A stretch of 64,000 bases of DNA from W0P28-013 sp964570565 (GCA_964570565.1 CAZMYT010000001.1:62001-126000), one strand, 5' to 3'; numbered from the stretch's first letter, positions 1 through 9,416 are shown. Notes: generated from the sequence alone by a model not told the origin. A program made the numbers and translations.

Positions 1-242
1 TACACATGCGTCAAATGCTTAAAAGTAAATTAGTGGATCTCGATCTTTCAGTTCGTGCCATTAACTGCTTGAAAGCTGCTGATATTGAAACCTTAGGTGC
101 TTTGTGTAAAATCACTCGTCCTGAGTTGTTGAAATTCAGAAACTTCGGTAAAAAATCATTAACTGAGTTGGAAGCCAAATTGGCAAGCTTAAACTTGTCG
201 TTTGGTATGGATCTTTCGAAATATAAATTAGATAAAGATTAA
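1..242 (+). CDS. rpoA: DNA-directed RNA polymerase subunit alpha, C-terminal part (partial)
   Basis: This is the 3' end of rpoA; the gene begins before the window and the reading frame is open from base 3. The visible residues form the alpha C-terminal domain, which contacts UP elements and activators. Typical alpha-CTD segments are seen: a helix around 'LDLSVRAINCLKAADI', then 'LLKFRNFGKKSLTELEAKL', which matches the family helix that ends the domain. rplQ follows after 5 bases, the usual order at the end of the bacterial ribosomal protein cluster. The internal ATG at base 6 is not the true start. Identification is firm from sequence and context. Confidence 0.95.
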   Translation, partial: HMRQMLKSKLVDLDLSVRAINCLKAADIETLGALCKITRPELLKFRNFGKKSLTELEAKLASLNLSFGMDLSKYKLDKD

Positions 243-247
243 TAAAC

Positions 248-733
248 ATGAGACATAATAAAAAATTCAATCATTTAGGTCGTAAAACAGCGCACCGTAA
301 TTCTATGTTGGCGAATATGGCATGCTCGTTGATTCAACATAAACGCATTGCCACTACAACAGCGAAAGCTAAAGCGTTGAGAAAATTTGTAGAACCTCTT
401 ATTACCAAAAGTAAAGATGATTCTACTAATTCTCGTCGCGTGGTATTTGCCGAATTACAGAACAAAGAGGCTGTGACTGAATTGTTCCGTGAAATTTCTC
501 AAAAAGTGGCTAATCGCCCAGGTGGTTATACACGTATTTTACGTACAGGATTCCGTCAAGGTGATGCTGCAGAAATGTGTATTATTGAGTTGGTTGACTA
601 CAACGAAAACATGTTGAAAGAAACTGCTGCTAAGAAAGCTACTCGTACTCGTCGTAGCAAAAAAGCTGTAGAGCCTAAAGCTGTAGAAGTTGCTCCAGTA
701 GTTGAAGCTCCTGCAACAGAAGCTGCTGAATAA
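248..733 (+). CDS. rplQ: 50S ribosomal protein L17
   Basis: Large-subunit ribosomal protein L17. The N-terminus 'MRHNKKFNHLGRKTAHRNSML' and the segment 'RPGGYTRILRTGFRQGDAAEMCIIELV' are classic for the family. The protein is 161 residues, longer than the roughly 120-130 of proteobacterial L17, because of a lysine/alanine/valine/glutamate-rich tail after residue 120 (KKATRTRRSKKAVEPK...), common in Bacteroidota. It lies 5 bases after rpoA and is followed by a strong intrinsic terminator, so it is the last gene of the rpoA transcript. Confidence 0.97.
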   Translation: MRHNKKFNHLGRKTAHRNSMLANMACSLIQHKRIATTTAKAKALRKFVEPLITKSKDDSTNSRRVVFAELQNKEAVTELFREISQKVANRPGGYTRILRTGFRQGDAAEMCIIELVDYNENMLKETAAKKATRTRRSKKAVEPKAVEVAPVVEAPATEAAE

Positions 734-745
734 TAAGTTCATTTT

Positions 746-783
746 AAAAAAAAGCGCCTGAAATTTTCAGGCGCTTTTTTTAT
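746..783 (+). terminator. Intrinsic terminator after rplQ
   Basis: GC-rich hairpin with arms AAAGCGCCTGAAA and TTTCAGGCGCTTT followed by a T run. It ends the ribosomal protein transcript. Confidence 0.9.
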
Positions 784-811
784 GTAGATAGGAGAACTTC
801 TATAATTTTAT

Positions 812-819
812 TATCTTTG
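812..819 (+). promoter_or_regulatory. Promoter -7 box (TAtcTTTG) for the DUF721 gene
   Basis: TATCTTTG matches the Bacteroidota -7 consensus TAnnTTTG. It lies 25 bases upstream of the ATG at 845. No clear -33 element was seen. Confidence 0.6.
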
Positions 820-844
820 TAGTATTCAAATTATCTAAATTGGT

Positions 845-1141
845 ATGGAAAGAAAAGAAGTAGTACGTTTGTCGTCAGATTTGTTGCGCGAGGCGTTAAG
901 TTCCAACGGCAATGAGGCGGCTATACATTTAACAGAATTGTCGGTTCAGCAGGCTTGGGTGCAAATATTGGGTCCGTTGGCTCAATATGCTACCAATTTA
1001 GAGTTTAAAGATGGTGCTTTGTATGTACGTATTACATCAGCTGTTTTACGCAACGATTTGTTTATGCAGCGTTCTCAGTTGATAGAGAAAATAAATCAGG
1101 TGATTGGTAAGAAGATAGTATATAGTATCGTATTTCGCTAA
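845..1141 (+). CDS. DUF721 (DciA-like) family protein
   Basis: A 98-residue protein with the DUF721 layout: an N-terminal helix, a central 'W.QILGPLAQYATNLEFKDGALYVRITSAVLRNDL' segment, and an ending 'LIEKINQVIGKKIVYSIVFR'. DUF721 includes DciA, which helps load the replicative helicase in many bacteria that lack DnaC. Bacteroidota members are short and consist only of this domain. It is a single gene with its own promoter and a terminator just after the stop. The helicase-loading role is inferred from family membership; no direct evidence is present in the window. Confidence 0.75.
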   Translation: MERKEVVRLSSDLLREALSSNGNEAAIHLTELSVQQAWVQILGPLAQYATNLEFKDGALYVRITSAVLRNDLFMQRSQLIEKINQVIGKKIVYSIVFR

Positions 1142-1178
1142 TTAAAAAGGCAGAGTTTGTAAACTCTGCCTTTTTAAT
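1141..1178. terminator. Bidirectional terminator between the DUF721 and TamB-like genes
   Basis: Near-perfect hairpin TTAAAAAGGCAGAGTTT / AAACTCTGCCTTTTTAA. A-rich and T-rich flanks let it work in both directions between two convergent genes. Confidence 0.88.
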
Positions 1179-4100
1179 TATTTTCCTTTTTCTTTTTCCT
1201 CTTCTTTCAGAGCGGCTTTTTCTTCTCGCTCTCTCTTCTTAGCTTCTCGCTCCTTTTTACTGTCAGCGGTGCTTGATTTCCAGCTGTCCCATAACTCGGC
1301 TAACGAGTTGAAGCTTTCACGATATACAAGACCGATACCTTGGGTGGTTAGAGCGCTTTTAAACTCTTTGTAGTCGTTGGTGTGGGTGTAAGCCTTGGCA
1401 CTTAATTTTCCCGATTGTATAAGCGTGTATTCAAAGTCAAAATCTCCAATGAATTTAGAGGCAGATAAATTATCGTCACGATATCCAACGTTGCCGTTGA
1501 ATGTGATACGGTTATTTGGCGTATATAGGAAATTAAATTCGTATTCGTTGCTTCGTTCATTCCCTTCGCCCGTACTTCGGAAATTGACACCAAAATTCCA
1601 ATTGTCGAACATTTGAGAGGCCCAATTGTTTAACTGGGTGGAGAGTGTCGACGATGCTACAGCTAGGAGGTCATTTTGATTTATAATCCCTGCAGTAGTA
1701 CTTTTCATCGATTCTGGCGTGAAAAACTTACCAAGCACTAGGAGGTAAATGATTTGACGATTCATCATTTCATCCGTATTTACTACAGCTTGCAACGCAC
1801 GGTTTAATTCTTCTTCGGAGTTAGGAAGATTTAAATCGAATTTAATATTTGGGCTCATAATGTTACCTGATAGATTAAGAATACATTGTACTGGAACCGT
1901 TGTCCGGTTACTTGACTCTAAAATACTTTTTTCAAGTACATCCAATAATGAAGCATTTACTTGATAGATAGCTCTGAGGTTGACAGTAGGATTGAACGGA
2001 TCTCCATTCCAATTAATGGTACCACCTTGAGTTACTTTAAAATCTTTACGTAAGGCATTTTGGAATGTAAATAGATAAGAACCTTGTTCTATTTCATAAT
2101 TGCCATACATTTTAAATTCCTCATTTTTTGTATTGTAATCCATACGCAAATTTCCATCTCCGCGCGCTTTAATGACATCACCAGCTTGCTGGTCGACGAG
2201 GAGCTGAATTTCTGCATTAGGATTCACATCTACCATTAAATTGAGGCTTATTTCATTTTCACTTTCCACGACAGGCTTAACCTCTTTTTCTTTAGTCGTA
2301 GTTGGTGCGCGATGATCCACAAATGTGATAAATGCATTTTCTGTGGCCACAGAACTACCAAACGGGATAATTAATTTTGAATTTTTTTCTGTGGTTCCTC
2401 TCACGGTTATATTCGTTTTCTGTTCAGTGCCTGCGATGATGGCTTTCCCCGTGGCGTAAGCTGTTCCGTAGAATGTTGAATTATCTTTTTTAGTGGTATT
2501 CAACACTTTCATTTTGTTACAATCAAGTTCGATACGGTATTTCAAATCTTTAAAATACTGATGCGTAATATAACCGTTTAATTTCCCCTTATTACCTTCC
2601 GTGTCAAGCACCGTAATATTTTTTAATTTGATTTCAGTGGGCGTTACATGGATAGAATCATGGAAAAAATAAGTTGTTTTGAGAAAGTCGATGCTAGCTT
2701 GAGCTTCTTCAGCTAAAGCATCAGCAGTTACATTGATGGTATTTTTACGTGTGTTTCCATACACATGAATATCTCCCGAACCATATCCTCTCACGTTTTG
2801 TAAAACACTCGATAAATAATAATCTAAAAACCGTAAATCTAACCGTTTTGCTTTCCCCTTCAAATCGAGTGAATCTTTTCCAAGGTAAAAACCTCCGTCA
2901 ACAACTGCTGTTGTATCTCGATTATCAGCTAAAACAACGCCTCCGAAGTTTATTTTTTTATTGATGTTATCAAAATTTGAGGTGGCGTGTACATTTCCCC
3001 AGTAGGCGCGGTTAAATAAAAAATCGGAAATAGAAACATCAGCTTGAATAACAGGCTTATCAAATAAACGTGTTAGATTCACTTGACCTGTAGTTTTTCC
3101 TCCAAATTCAATGGCTGCACTGTGTAATAATAAACTGCTGATAAATTCTAAGTCAATATTATGCAGGTCGATAGCTAGTAAATCGTCCGTAGATTTAGAG
3201 GCTTTACCATCAATATGAATAAGTTGATCGTCCGATTCTAGACTAAAATTGTTTACTGTAAATTCTTTGAAGTTCGTTGTTATGTCAGAAGCTGCCATAT
3301 CCCAAATCGCATTTTGAATTACGAGTTGGGTTGGTAAAAATTGTATGTGCGCATTCACCCTATTATCAATAGATTCAAAATGAGTGTTGACTAACACCTC
3401 ACCAGATTGAGAGATAGTCGGTAATGTGTTATCCCACGATAAATAGGCTGTGAGTGAATCGTTCATGCCTTTTAAATCGAGATTTATAGATATTGTATCA
3501 TTATTTTTTGTTTTGGTTTGAGCATGCAAGAAACAATTTATCCGTTTGTCTTGATTATTTAATGCTAGCGAAATGCCTTCTACTACTAGATTTCTCTTAT
3601 TTGTAAGAGTAGGAACTTGAATGTCTAAGCCCAATTCATTTTGAGTGTCATTATAATACCCCTGAATAGTTGATGTTTTAGTTGTGAACCAATTCATATC
3701 TAAAACTTTCGCTAATTCCTGGGTACTTTCTAGTTCGAATACTAACTTAATATTATTGTCATGAGTTGCCTGTTTTATGGCTGTTTGTGTCCCAATCACG
3801 GGAAAATAATTAGCCGCCGTATTTTTAAAACTAGTTATTAAAGCACCTAAGGTGTAGTCGCCCGATACAATGCCAGACACCAATGGAGACTCAATAGATA
3901 AAATTTTTGCCTGCCCGTTTTTAGCGACAGAGCTGGAACGAATTATAAAATCTTCGGCAAAGTACTGCAATTTATTATTAGCTAACAGAATAGAATCAAT
4001 AACAATTTGCCCATTCATGTGGTCAACATTTGGTCCAGCAAATTCAGAATTAATATTGAAGGATACTTCTAAATTTGGATTTTTAGTTGTTAAATTAAGT

Positions 4101-5635
4101 GCGTATGGACGGAATTTCTTCACATTTGCATCAAAATTAAACACGTATGAATTGGCGTTTAAATCAATTTGACCACCGAAGGCTAATTTCCCATTGGGGT
4201 CATTAATATCAACGTCACCAATAAATGTCTTATTGGTGTAATCCCCTTTTACTTTAATGTTGTTGTAGGTGTAATTTCGATAAGTCAACGATGCAATGGT
4301 GAGGTCGGCGCTACTTTTTAATGGTTTGTTTTTACCCAATTGTAGTTGCGTTTTGACATTGAAAGCTACATCGCCCAAACCACTTTTAGCAGGTGTGATA
4401 CGTCCCAAGTGGAGACTTTGGGATCGTACTTGTCCGTTTAAGTGGAGATCTTGCATGTTGTTCGATAGCTCTAATGAAATATCCGTGGAAACATTACCTA
4501 CGCCAGTGGTGAGTTGACCAAAAAGAACCATATTGCTAAAGAATCCCGCTATATTGCCACTATATTTACATTTGCCAAAGTTTCTAAATTCGGCCGGTAA
4601 AACAAATGGTTTCTGGGTGATGTTGGCAATTAAATCCTGCAAACTGGTGGTGGTAAAACTAATTTCGTTCAGGCGCGCATAAACAAATGTTTCGCTGAGT
4701 TTTGGTAAGCCAGAGAATTCAAAATCACCATCAAACACAATATCTGAACCATAATGTAAGTTCAATGAATTAGCCTTAATGTTATCTAGATGTCCTGACA
4801 GTTCGCACGATACGATAGTTTTACGTCGCAAATTGCCTAACTCTGGCAAAAAAGCCTGTAAGTCGGGGCAATAGATGTTTGATGGGAGTAGTTTTGTTTT
4901 AACTTTAAGCGCATTTATATTTTTTGATAAATCGCTTAAATGGTTGTACTTTAAAGAAATTGTATCAAATTTTAATTCTGAATTTGGTAAACTGATTGCC
5001 AAAGATGGCACAACGCATGTCGAGTCCGTTATCTGAAATTCTGTGGCGATATTAGAAACTACAAATCCCGACTGTTCCTTAAAACTAAGGCTCTTTATCT
5101 TCCCAATAATATCTGTTTTCAGAAATTTATTTAAACGGATAACCGTGTTGAGTTTTGTTATCGCGATATTGTTACCTTTAAAGGCCGCTTTGTTCTTAGG
5201 GTTCAGCGGTTGTTCGGTGTGTAGTTTAAAGCCGCCGTCAATAATTTCGATATTATCCACCCGAAATAGCATAGGCTCTTTATTCGACTTTGGTATTAAG
5301 TGTGTAATAAAATCTAAATTGGTACTGCCATCTTTTTTTACTTTTAGATTAAATTGTGGTGTATTTAGTTCCAGCGTAGTAATATAAATCTCTTTGCGAA
5401 ATAGAGCAAATAATGAAATATGCCCATGTAGCTCGTCGGTGGCTAGTAAAGTATCACCTTCTAAATCTTCAACGTACACGTTTTCGAGCGTCACTTCGTT
5501 AAAAAAACGCATGTCGACATGTCCTATGCTGACGGTTGTTTGAAGTTTTTCTTCTAAAAAACCGGTAATTTTATCGACAACAAAATTTTGTACTCTATTG
5601 ATATTCAATAGAATAAAAGGCGTCGATAACAGCAC
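1178..5635 (-). CDS. tamB: TamB-like translocation/assembly module protein (DUF490)
   Basis: A giant envelope protein of about 1485 residues with an N-terminal membrane anchor, a long beta-rich AsmA/TamB-like body and a C-terminal DUF490/TamB domain (for example 'KARGDGNLRMDYNTKNEEFKMYGNYEIEQGSYLFTFQ' about 250-300 residues before the end), then a very basic/acidic tail. TamB proteins span the periplasm and help outer-membrane protein or lipid transport. The first canonical start in frame is a GTG at 5635, but the frame upstream reads KKSVKITLIVTATLIVLL, which is the missing basic flank and membrane anchor, and the -7 box at 5703-5710 allows an mRNA starting near 5697. The real start may therefore be an ATA at 5683 or an ATT at 5656. 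Divergent from tsaD. Confidence 0.85.
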   Translation of the reverse strand: MLLSTPFILLNINRVQNFVVDKITGFLEEKLQTTVSIGHVDMRFFNEVTLENVYVEDLEGDTLLATDELHGHISLFALFRKEIYITTLELNTPQFNLKVKKDGSTNLDFITHLIPKSNKEPMLFRVDNIEIIDGGFKLHTEQPLNPKNKAAFKGNNIAITKLNTVIRLNKFLKTDIIGKIKSLSFKEQSGFVVSNIATEFQITDSTCVVPSLAISLPNSELKFDTISLKYNHLSDLSKNINALKVKTKLLPSNIYCPDLQAFLPELGNLRRKTIVSCELSGHLDNIKANSLNLHYGSDIVFDGDFEFSGLPKLSETFVYARLNEISFTTTSLQDLIANITQKPFVLPAEFRNFGKCKYSGNIAGFFSNMVLFGQLTTGVGNVSTDISLELSNNMQDLHLNGQVRSQSLHLGRITPAKSGLGDVAFNVKTQLQLGKNKPLKSSADLTIASLTYRNYTYNNIKVKGDYTNKTFIGDVDINDPNGKLAFGGQIDLNANSYVFNFDANVKKFRPYALNLTTKNPNLEVSFNINSEFAGPNVDHMNGQIVIDSILLANNKLQYFAEDFIIRSSSVAKNGQAKILSIESPLVSGIVSGDYTLGALITSFKNTAANYFPVIGTQTAIKQATHDNNIKLVFELESTQELAKVLDMNWFTTKTSTIQGYYNDTQNELGLDIQVPTLTNKRNLVVEGISLALNNQDKRINCFLHAQTKTKNNDTISINLDLKGMNDSLTAYLSWDNTLPTISQSGEVLVNTHFESIDNRVNAHIQFLPTQLVIQNAIWDMAASDITTNFKEFTVNNFSLESDDQLIHIDGKASKSTDDLLAIDLHNIDLEFISSLLLHSAAIEFGGKTTGQVNLTRLFDKPVIQADVSISDFLFNRAYWGNVHATSNFDNINKKINFGGVVLADNRDTTAVVDGGFYLGKDSLDLKGKAKRLDLRFLDYYLSSVLQNVRGYGSGDIHVYGNTRKNTINVTADALAEEAQASIDFLKTTYFFHDSIHVTPTEIKLKNITVLDTEGNKGKLNGYITHQYFKDLKYRIELDCNKMKVLNTTKKDNSTFYGTAYATGKAIIAGTEQKTNITVRGTTEKNSKLIIPFGSSVATENAFITFVDHRAPTTTKEKEVKPVVESENEISLNLMVDVNPNAEIQLLVDQQAGDVIKARGDGNLRMDYNTKNEEFKMYGNYEIEQGSYLFTFQNALRKDFKVTQGGTINWNGDPFNPTVNLRAIYQVNASLLDVLEKSILESSNRTTVPVQCILNLSGNIMSPNIKFDLNLPNSEEELNRALQAVVNTDEMMNRQIIYLLVLGKFFTPESMKSTTAGIINQNDLLAVASSTLSTQLNNWASQMFDNWNFGVNFRSTGEGNERSNEYEFNFLYTPNNRITFNGNVGYRDDNLSASKFIGDFDFEYTLIQSGKLSAKAYTHTNDYKEFKSALTTQGIGLVYRESFNSLAELWDSWKSSTADSKKEREAKKREREEKAALKEEEKEKGK

Positions 5636-5702
5636 GATGAGTGTTGCTGTAACAATGAGTGTTATTTTAACCGATTTTTTTATACCTTTGGGCTTTGATT
5701 TG

Positions 5703-5710
5703 CAAATATA
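5703..5710 (-). promoter_or_regulatory. Promoter -7 box (TAtaTTTG) for the TamB-like gene
   Basis: On the minus strand this reads TATATTTG, a full match to TAnnTTTG. It places the transcript start near 5697 and so limits how far upstream the tamB start can lie. Confidence 0.6.
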
Positions 5711-5817
5711 ATAAGAATTTGTGTTACTTGTAAAGTAAAAAAATAAAAGAAAAAAAGTAGTACAAGTATTATGTGTTTGCGGTATCGAATTTATCTTTTT
5801 AGGCTCTAATTTATTAT

Positions 5818-6837
5818 ATGGATATTACAATTTTGGGTATTGAGTCGTCTTGCGACGATACGTCGGCTTCTGTTATTCGTAATGGTGTGTTGTTGTCGAA
5901 TGTGATAGCGAGTCAATCTGTGCATGAATCGTATGGTGGTGTTGTGCCAGAGTTAGCTTCTCGTGCTCATCAACAGAATATTGTGCCCGTGGTGCACGAG
6001 GCGTTGAAGCGTGCAGGGGTCGATAAGTCGGAGTTGAGCGCTGTGGCTTTTACTCGTGGCCCAGGGCTTCTAGGTTCGTTATTAGTTGGAACATCGTTTG
6101 CCAAAAGTTTTGCACAATCGCTTAACATTCCGTTAGTCGATGTGAATCACTTACAAGCGCACGTGTTAGCTCATTTTATTCAAGAGCCAGATGTAGAACC
6201 TGTACAACCTAAATTCCCTTTTCTATGCTTGTTGGTTTCTGGAGGTAATTCCCAAATTATTTTGGTGAAAGGTTACATCGATATGGAAGTGATAGGACAA
6301 ACTATTGATGATGCGGCTGGTGAAGCTTTTGACAAGTGTGCTAAAGTGATGGGATTACCTTATCCTGGTGGGCCATTTATCGATAAATTGGCTAAAGAGG
6401 GAAATCCATTAGCATTTCAATTTAATAAACCTAATATTGTTGGGTATGATTATAGTTTTAGTGGCTTAAAAACCTCTTTTCTCTATTTTTTGCGCGATCA
6501 AATAAAAATCAATCCCGATTTTATAGAAGAAAATAAAGCTGATTTGTGTGCCTCGCTGCAAAAAACGATTATTGATATTTTGATGAAAAAACTGGAACAA
6601 GCAGCTAAAGATTTACATGTAAATCAAGTGGCTGTGGCTGGTGGCGTTTCTGCTAACTCAGGCTTGCGTAATGCGTTTCTAGATTACGGCAAACGCAAGA
6701 AATGGCAAGTGTTTATCCCTAAATTTGCGTTCACCACTGATAATGCTGCCATGGTAGCTATTACGGGTTATTTTAAATATAAAGCAGGCGATTTTTGTGA
6801 TGTATCATTACCTCCATTTTCTCGTGTTACTTTTTGA
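5818..6837 (+). CDS. tsaD: tRNA N6-adenosine threonylcarbamoyltransferase
   Basis: TsaD transfers the threonylcarbamoyl group from TC-AMP to A37 of ANN-decoding tRNAs (t6A). At 339 residues it is full length. Visible signatures: 'ILGIESSCDDTSAS' at the N-terminus, the metal-binding 'HLQAH' (H111, H115), 'GPGLLGSLLVG', 'LVSGGNSQI', and the third metal ligand D308 in 'FTTDNAAM'. A weak -7-like TATCTTTT lies at 5792-5799. The stop codon lies 2 bases before the ATG of the exosortase-like gene, so the two are probably translated from one mRNA. The TC-AMP synthase of the same pathway is encoded 2.6 kb downstream. Confidence 0.97.
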   Translation: MDITILGIESSCDDTSASVIRNGVLLSNVIASQSVHESYGGVVPELASRAHQQNIVPVVHEALKRAGVDKSELSAVAFTRGPGLLGSLLVGTSFAKSFAQSLNIPLVDVNHLQAHVLAHFIQEPDVEPVQPKFPFLCLLVSGGNSQIILVKGYIDMEVIGQTIDDAAGEAFDKCAKVMGLPYPGGPFIDKLAKEGNPLAFQFNKPNIVGYDYSFSGLKTSFLYFLRDQIKINPDFIEENKADLCASLQKTIIDILMKKLEQAAKDLHVNQVAVAGGVSANSGLRNAFLDYGKRKKWQVFIPKFAFTTDNAAMVAITGYFKYKAGDFCDVSLPPFSRVTF

Positions 6838-6839
6838 TT

Positions 6840-7424
6840 ATGAATTTTAAGGATATCAAAACCACATTGCTTCCGTACGCTGGAATTATTCGTTTTATGA
6901 TTATTCTAGTTGTGAGCCACTTTGTCTGGAAATTTACGGTTCTAGGCGAAGAGTCGGGCGGACAGGTGACGTTCTTTGGTTGTGATATTTCAGCACCATT
7001 TGTATGGATGAGTGAACATATAGCTTCGGTAGTGTACCTATTTTTACAGTGGTTTGGCTACGATGTGGAACGTGTAGGCGATACCATCGTGCGATTTGCC
7101 AATGGTAATGGAGCACGTATCGTTTGGAGTTGTACAGGCATCAAACAGTCGTATATATTTTTCTGCATCATTCTGTTTAGTCGTGGTCCTTGGAAACATA
7201 AATTATGGTTTATTCCATTAGGGATTTTGGTGTGCTATGTGGTGAATATTATTCGTATCACAGGGCTGAATATGGTTATTTATAACCATCGTGAGTGGTT
7301 CGATTTTCTGCATGAGCATCTGTTTAAATATCTGTTTTATGGTATTTTGTTTTTACTTTGGATGTGGTGGGAAGAAAAATTTGCTTCATTATCGGGTAAA
7401 AAGGCTACTACTATAGAATCATAA
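6840..7424 (+). CDS. Exosortase/archaeosortase family membrane protein
   Basis: A 194-residue multi-pass membrane protein with the exosortase catalytic pattern: Cys in 'WSCTGIKQS' (C98), Arg in 'NIIRITGLN' (R139) and His in 'HEHLFKY' (H158 or H160), each at a membrane segment border. Exosortases are proposed transpeptidases that cut a C-terminal sorting signal and attach surface proteins to glycans or lipids. I chose ATG 6840 over a TTG at 6834 that overlaps the tsaD stop. No obvious substrate with a PEP-CTERM-like tail is encoded in this window. The family call rests on the C-R-H arrangement and size; the substrate and exact subfamily are unknown. Confidence 0.75.
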   Translation: MNFKDIKTTLLPYAGIIRFMIILVVSHFVWKFTVLGEESGGQVTFFGCDISAPFVWMSEHIASVVYLFLQWFGYDVERVGDTIVRFANGNGARIVWSCTGIKQSYIFFCIILFSRGPWKHKLWFIPLGILVCYVVNIIRITGLNMVIYNHREWFDFLHEHLFKYLFYGILFLLWMWWEEKFASLSGKKATTIES

Positions 7425-7456
7425 AAAAGGCTATCAATTTGATAGCCTTTTTAGTT
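7422..7456. terminator. Terminator after the exosortase-like gene
   Basis: Hairpin AAAAAAGGCTATCAA / TTGATAGCCTTTTT between convergent genes; symmetric enough to serve both strands. Confidence 0.85.
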
Positions 7457-7474
7457 TGTATTTGCAAGAGTTTA

Positions 7475-9199
7475 TTACTTCGATAATTGGATATCTCGAA
7501 TCATAAGTTGCATGGAATTGTTGCCGTTAAAGGTGTTTTCTTCTAGCGTATAGCAAATGTCCAGAGGATTAAGAGCTTTGAGATGTTCGTTGTAATCACT
7601 CATACGAAAAGCGATTCCGCTCATTACGTTTTCGCAACTAGAATCGACTAATTCTAGCTTTAAATGCTCTTGATCTTTTCCTACTGGGCGACTATTGCCT
7701 TCGTAGTCAAACACTCGTCGCGTACAAAAAACAGGTTTCATGTTGCCTGGTCCAAACGGGCTGAATTGTTTTAGGATTCTAAAAAATTTTGGCGTCAAAT
7801 CATTGAATTTTACTTCGGCGTCAATTTCAATTTGAGGAACTAATTGATTTTCGAGAATATTTTGTGCTACAAACTCTTCGAAACGGCGTGTAAATTCGTC
7901 CAAGTTCTCTTCTTTCATGGTTAAACCAGCGGCGTACATATGACCTCCAAAGTTTTCTAGTAAATCCCGGCAACTGTCAATAGCACTATATAAGTCAAAT
8001 CCCTGCACAGAGCGTGCTGAACCACTTATAAAGCCGTTTGCTTTAGTGAGTACGATGGTTGGTTTGTAATATTCTTCGCATAAGCGTGAAGCCACAATAC
8101 CCACAATTCCTTTGCTCCATTCGGCATTATAAATGACAATAGACCGACGGTTTTTTAAGTCTTCATCGTTTACGAGAACAGTCTTTGCTTCATCAGTTGT
8201 GCGTTTGTCAATATCGCGTCGAGCATCATTGTAATCGTTGATACAAGCACTTTTTTCTTTGGCAAACGCCACGTCGTGTGACGTGAGTAATTCTACGACT
8301 TCATAACCCGACTGCATCCGCCCAGAGGCATTGATACGTGGTCCGATTTTGAATACGATATCGCTAATAGACAATTCTTTGCCTGATAGTTTACAGACGT
8401 CTATAATTCCTTTTAGTCCTACGCTTGGGCTTTCGCTGAGTTGTTTTAAGCCATAGTATGCCAAAATACGATTTTCTCCTGCAATGGGAACAATATCGCA
8501 GGCAATACTTACGGCTACAAGGTCTAACGATGGTTTAAGTAATGCAAAATCAATACCATTATTTTGGGCAAATGCTTGCATTAATTTGAAGCCAACACCA
8601 CAACCAGATAGATGTTTGTAGGGATAGGTACAATCTTCGCGCTTGCTATCTAATACGGCTACAGCCGCTGGCAAGGTGGCGTCAGGGGTGTGGTGATCGC
8701 AAATGATGAAATCGATGCCCGCTTCTTTGGCGTAAGCTACTTTGTCGATGGCCTTGATGCCACAATCGAGTGCAATAATTAACGAAAAACCATTTTCATT
8801 CGCAAAGTCTATAGCTTTATAAGAAATGCCATAACCTTCGGTGTACCGATCGGGGATATAAAATTCGATGGCATTGGTAAACCGCGATAAAAACATGTAG
8901 ACTAATGCTACCGCAGTAGTTCCGTCTACATCATAATCGCCATAAATGAGAATTTTTTCTTTTTTTGAAAGTGCTTTGTTTAGACGCTCCACAGCCTTGT
9001 CCATATCTTTAATAAGAAATGGATCGTGCAAGTCGTTAAGATCGGGTCTAAAGAATTTTTTTGCATCTTCAAAAGTATTTATTCCTCTCTGTACTAATAG
9101 TTTAGTCAGAATAGGACTCACCCCCAGCGCCTCGGTAATTTGCGCTTGGTTTTCTTCTTGTTCGGGTGTGAGTGCATTGAAAATCCATTGATTAATCAT
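7475..9199 (-). CDS. recJ: Single-stranded-DNA-specific exonuclease RecJ
   Basis: RecJ degrades single-stranded DNA 5' to 3' in recombination and repair. The 574-residue product has DHH-family motifs in order: 'IYGDYDVDGTTAVAL', 'LIIALDCGIKA', 'DFIICDHHTPD', then the DHHA1 motif 'FGGHMYAAGLTM' and a C-terminal OB-like region. The open frame continues upstream to 9433, but those residues are not RecJ-like; translation from ATG 9199 ('MINQWIF') gives the family's usual length and start. A possible promoter is TATCTTTA on the minus strand near 9301-9308. Confidence 0.95.
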   Translation of the reverse strand: MINQWIFNALTPEQEENQAQITEALGVSPILTKLLVQRGINTFEDAKKFFRPDLNDLHDPFLIKDMDKAVERLNKALSKKEKILIYGDYDVDGTTAVALVYMFLSRFTNAIEFYIPDRYTEGYGISYKAIDFANENGFSLIIALDCGIKAIDKVAYAKEAGIDFIICDHHTPDATLPAAVAVLDSKREDCTYPYKHLSGCGVGFKLMQAFAQNNGIDFALLKPSLDLVAVSIACDIVPIAGENRILAYYGLKQLSESPSVGLKGIIDVCKLSGKELSISDIVFKIGPRINASGRMQSGYEVVELLTSHDVAFAKEKSACINDYNDARRDIDKRTTDEAKTVLVNDEDLKNRRSIVIYNAEWSKGIVGIVASRLCEEYYKPTIVLTKANGFISGSARSVQGFDLYSAIDSCRDLLENFGGHMYAAGLTMKEENLDEFTRRFEEFVAQNILENQLVPQIEIDAEVKFNDLTPKFFRILKQFSPFGPGNMKPVFCTRRVFDYEGNSRPVGKDQEHLKLELVDSSCENVMSGIAFRMSDYNEHLKALNPLDICYTLEENTFNGNNSMQLMIRDIQLSK

Positions 9200-9391
9200 T
9201 ATTATATTTGTTTTTGTTTGCGAGCTCAAGTGGTTCGATATTCTAAACTTCTGTTTTTGAGTAAAAAACACATTTAGCATGTATATATCAAACCGAAGCC
9301 TAAAGATATCATTTTTCTTTGAAAGTAGTATCGGTTGCACCTTGTTTTTCAAAAAATAATTCTTTTTGATAATTATCTCACTAAAATAGGC

Positions 9392-9399
9392 TATTTTTG
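9392..9399 (+). promoter_or_regulatory. Promoter -7 box (TAttTTTG) for the tsaC-like gene
   Basis: TATTTTTG, a full match to TAnnTTTG, 17 bases before the start codon. A TTTG at 9366-9369 is the best -33 candidate, with a spacing of 22 bases. Confidence 0.55.
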
Positions 9400-9416
9400 C
9401 AAATAAATCTTGAATT

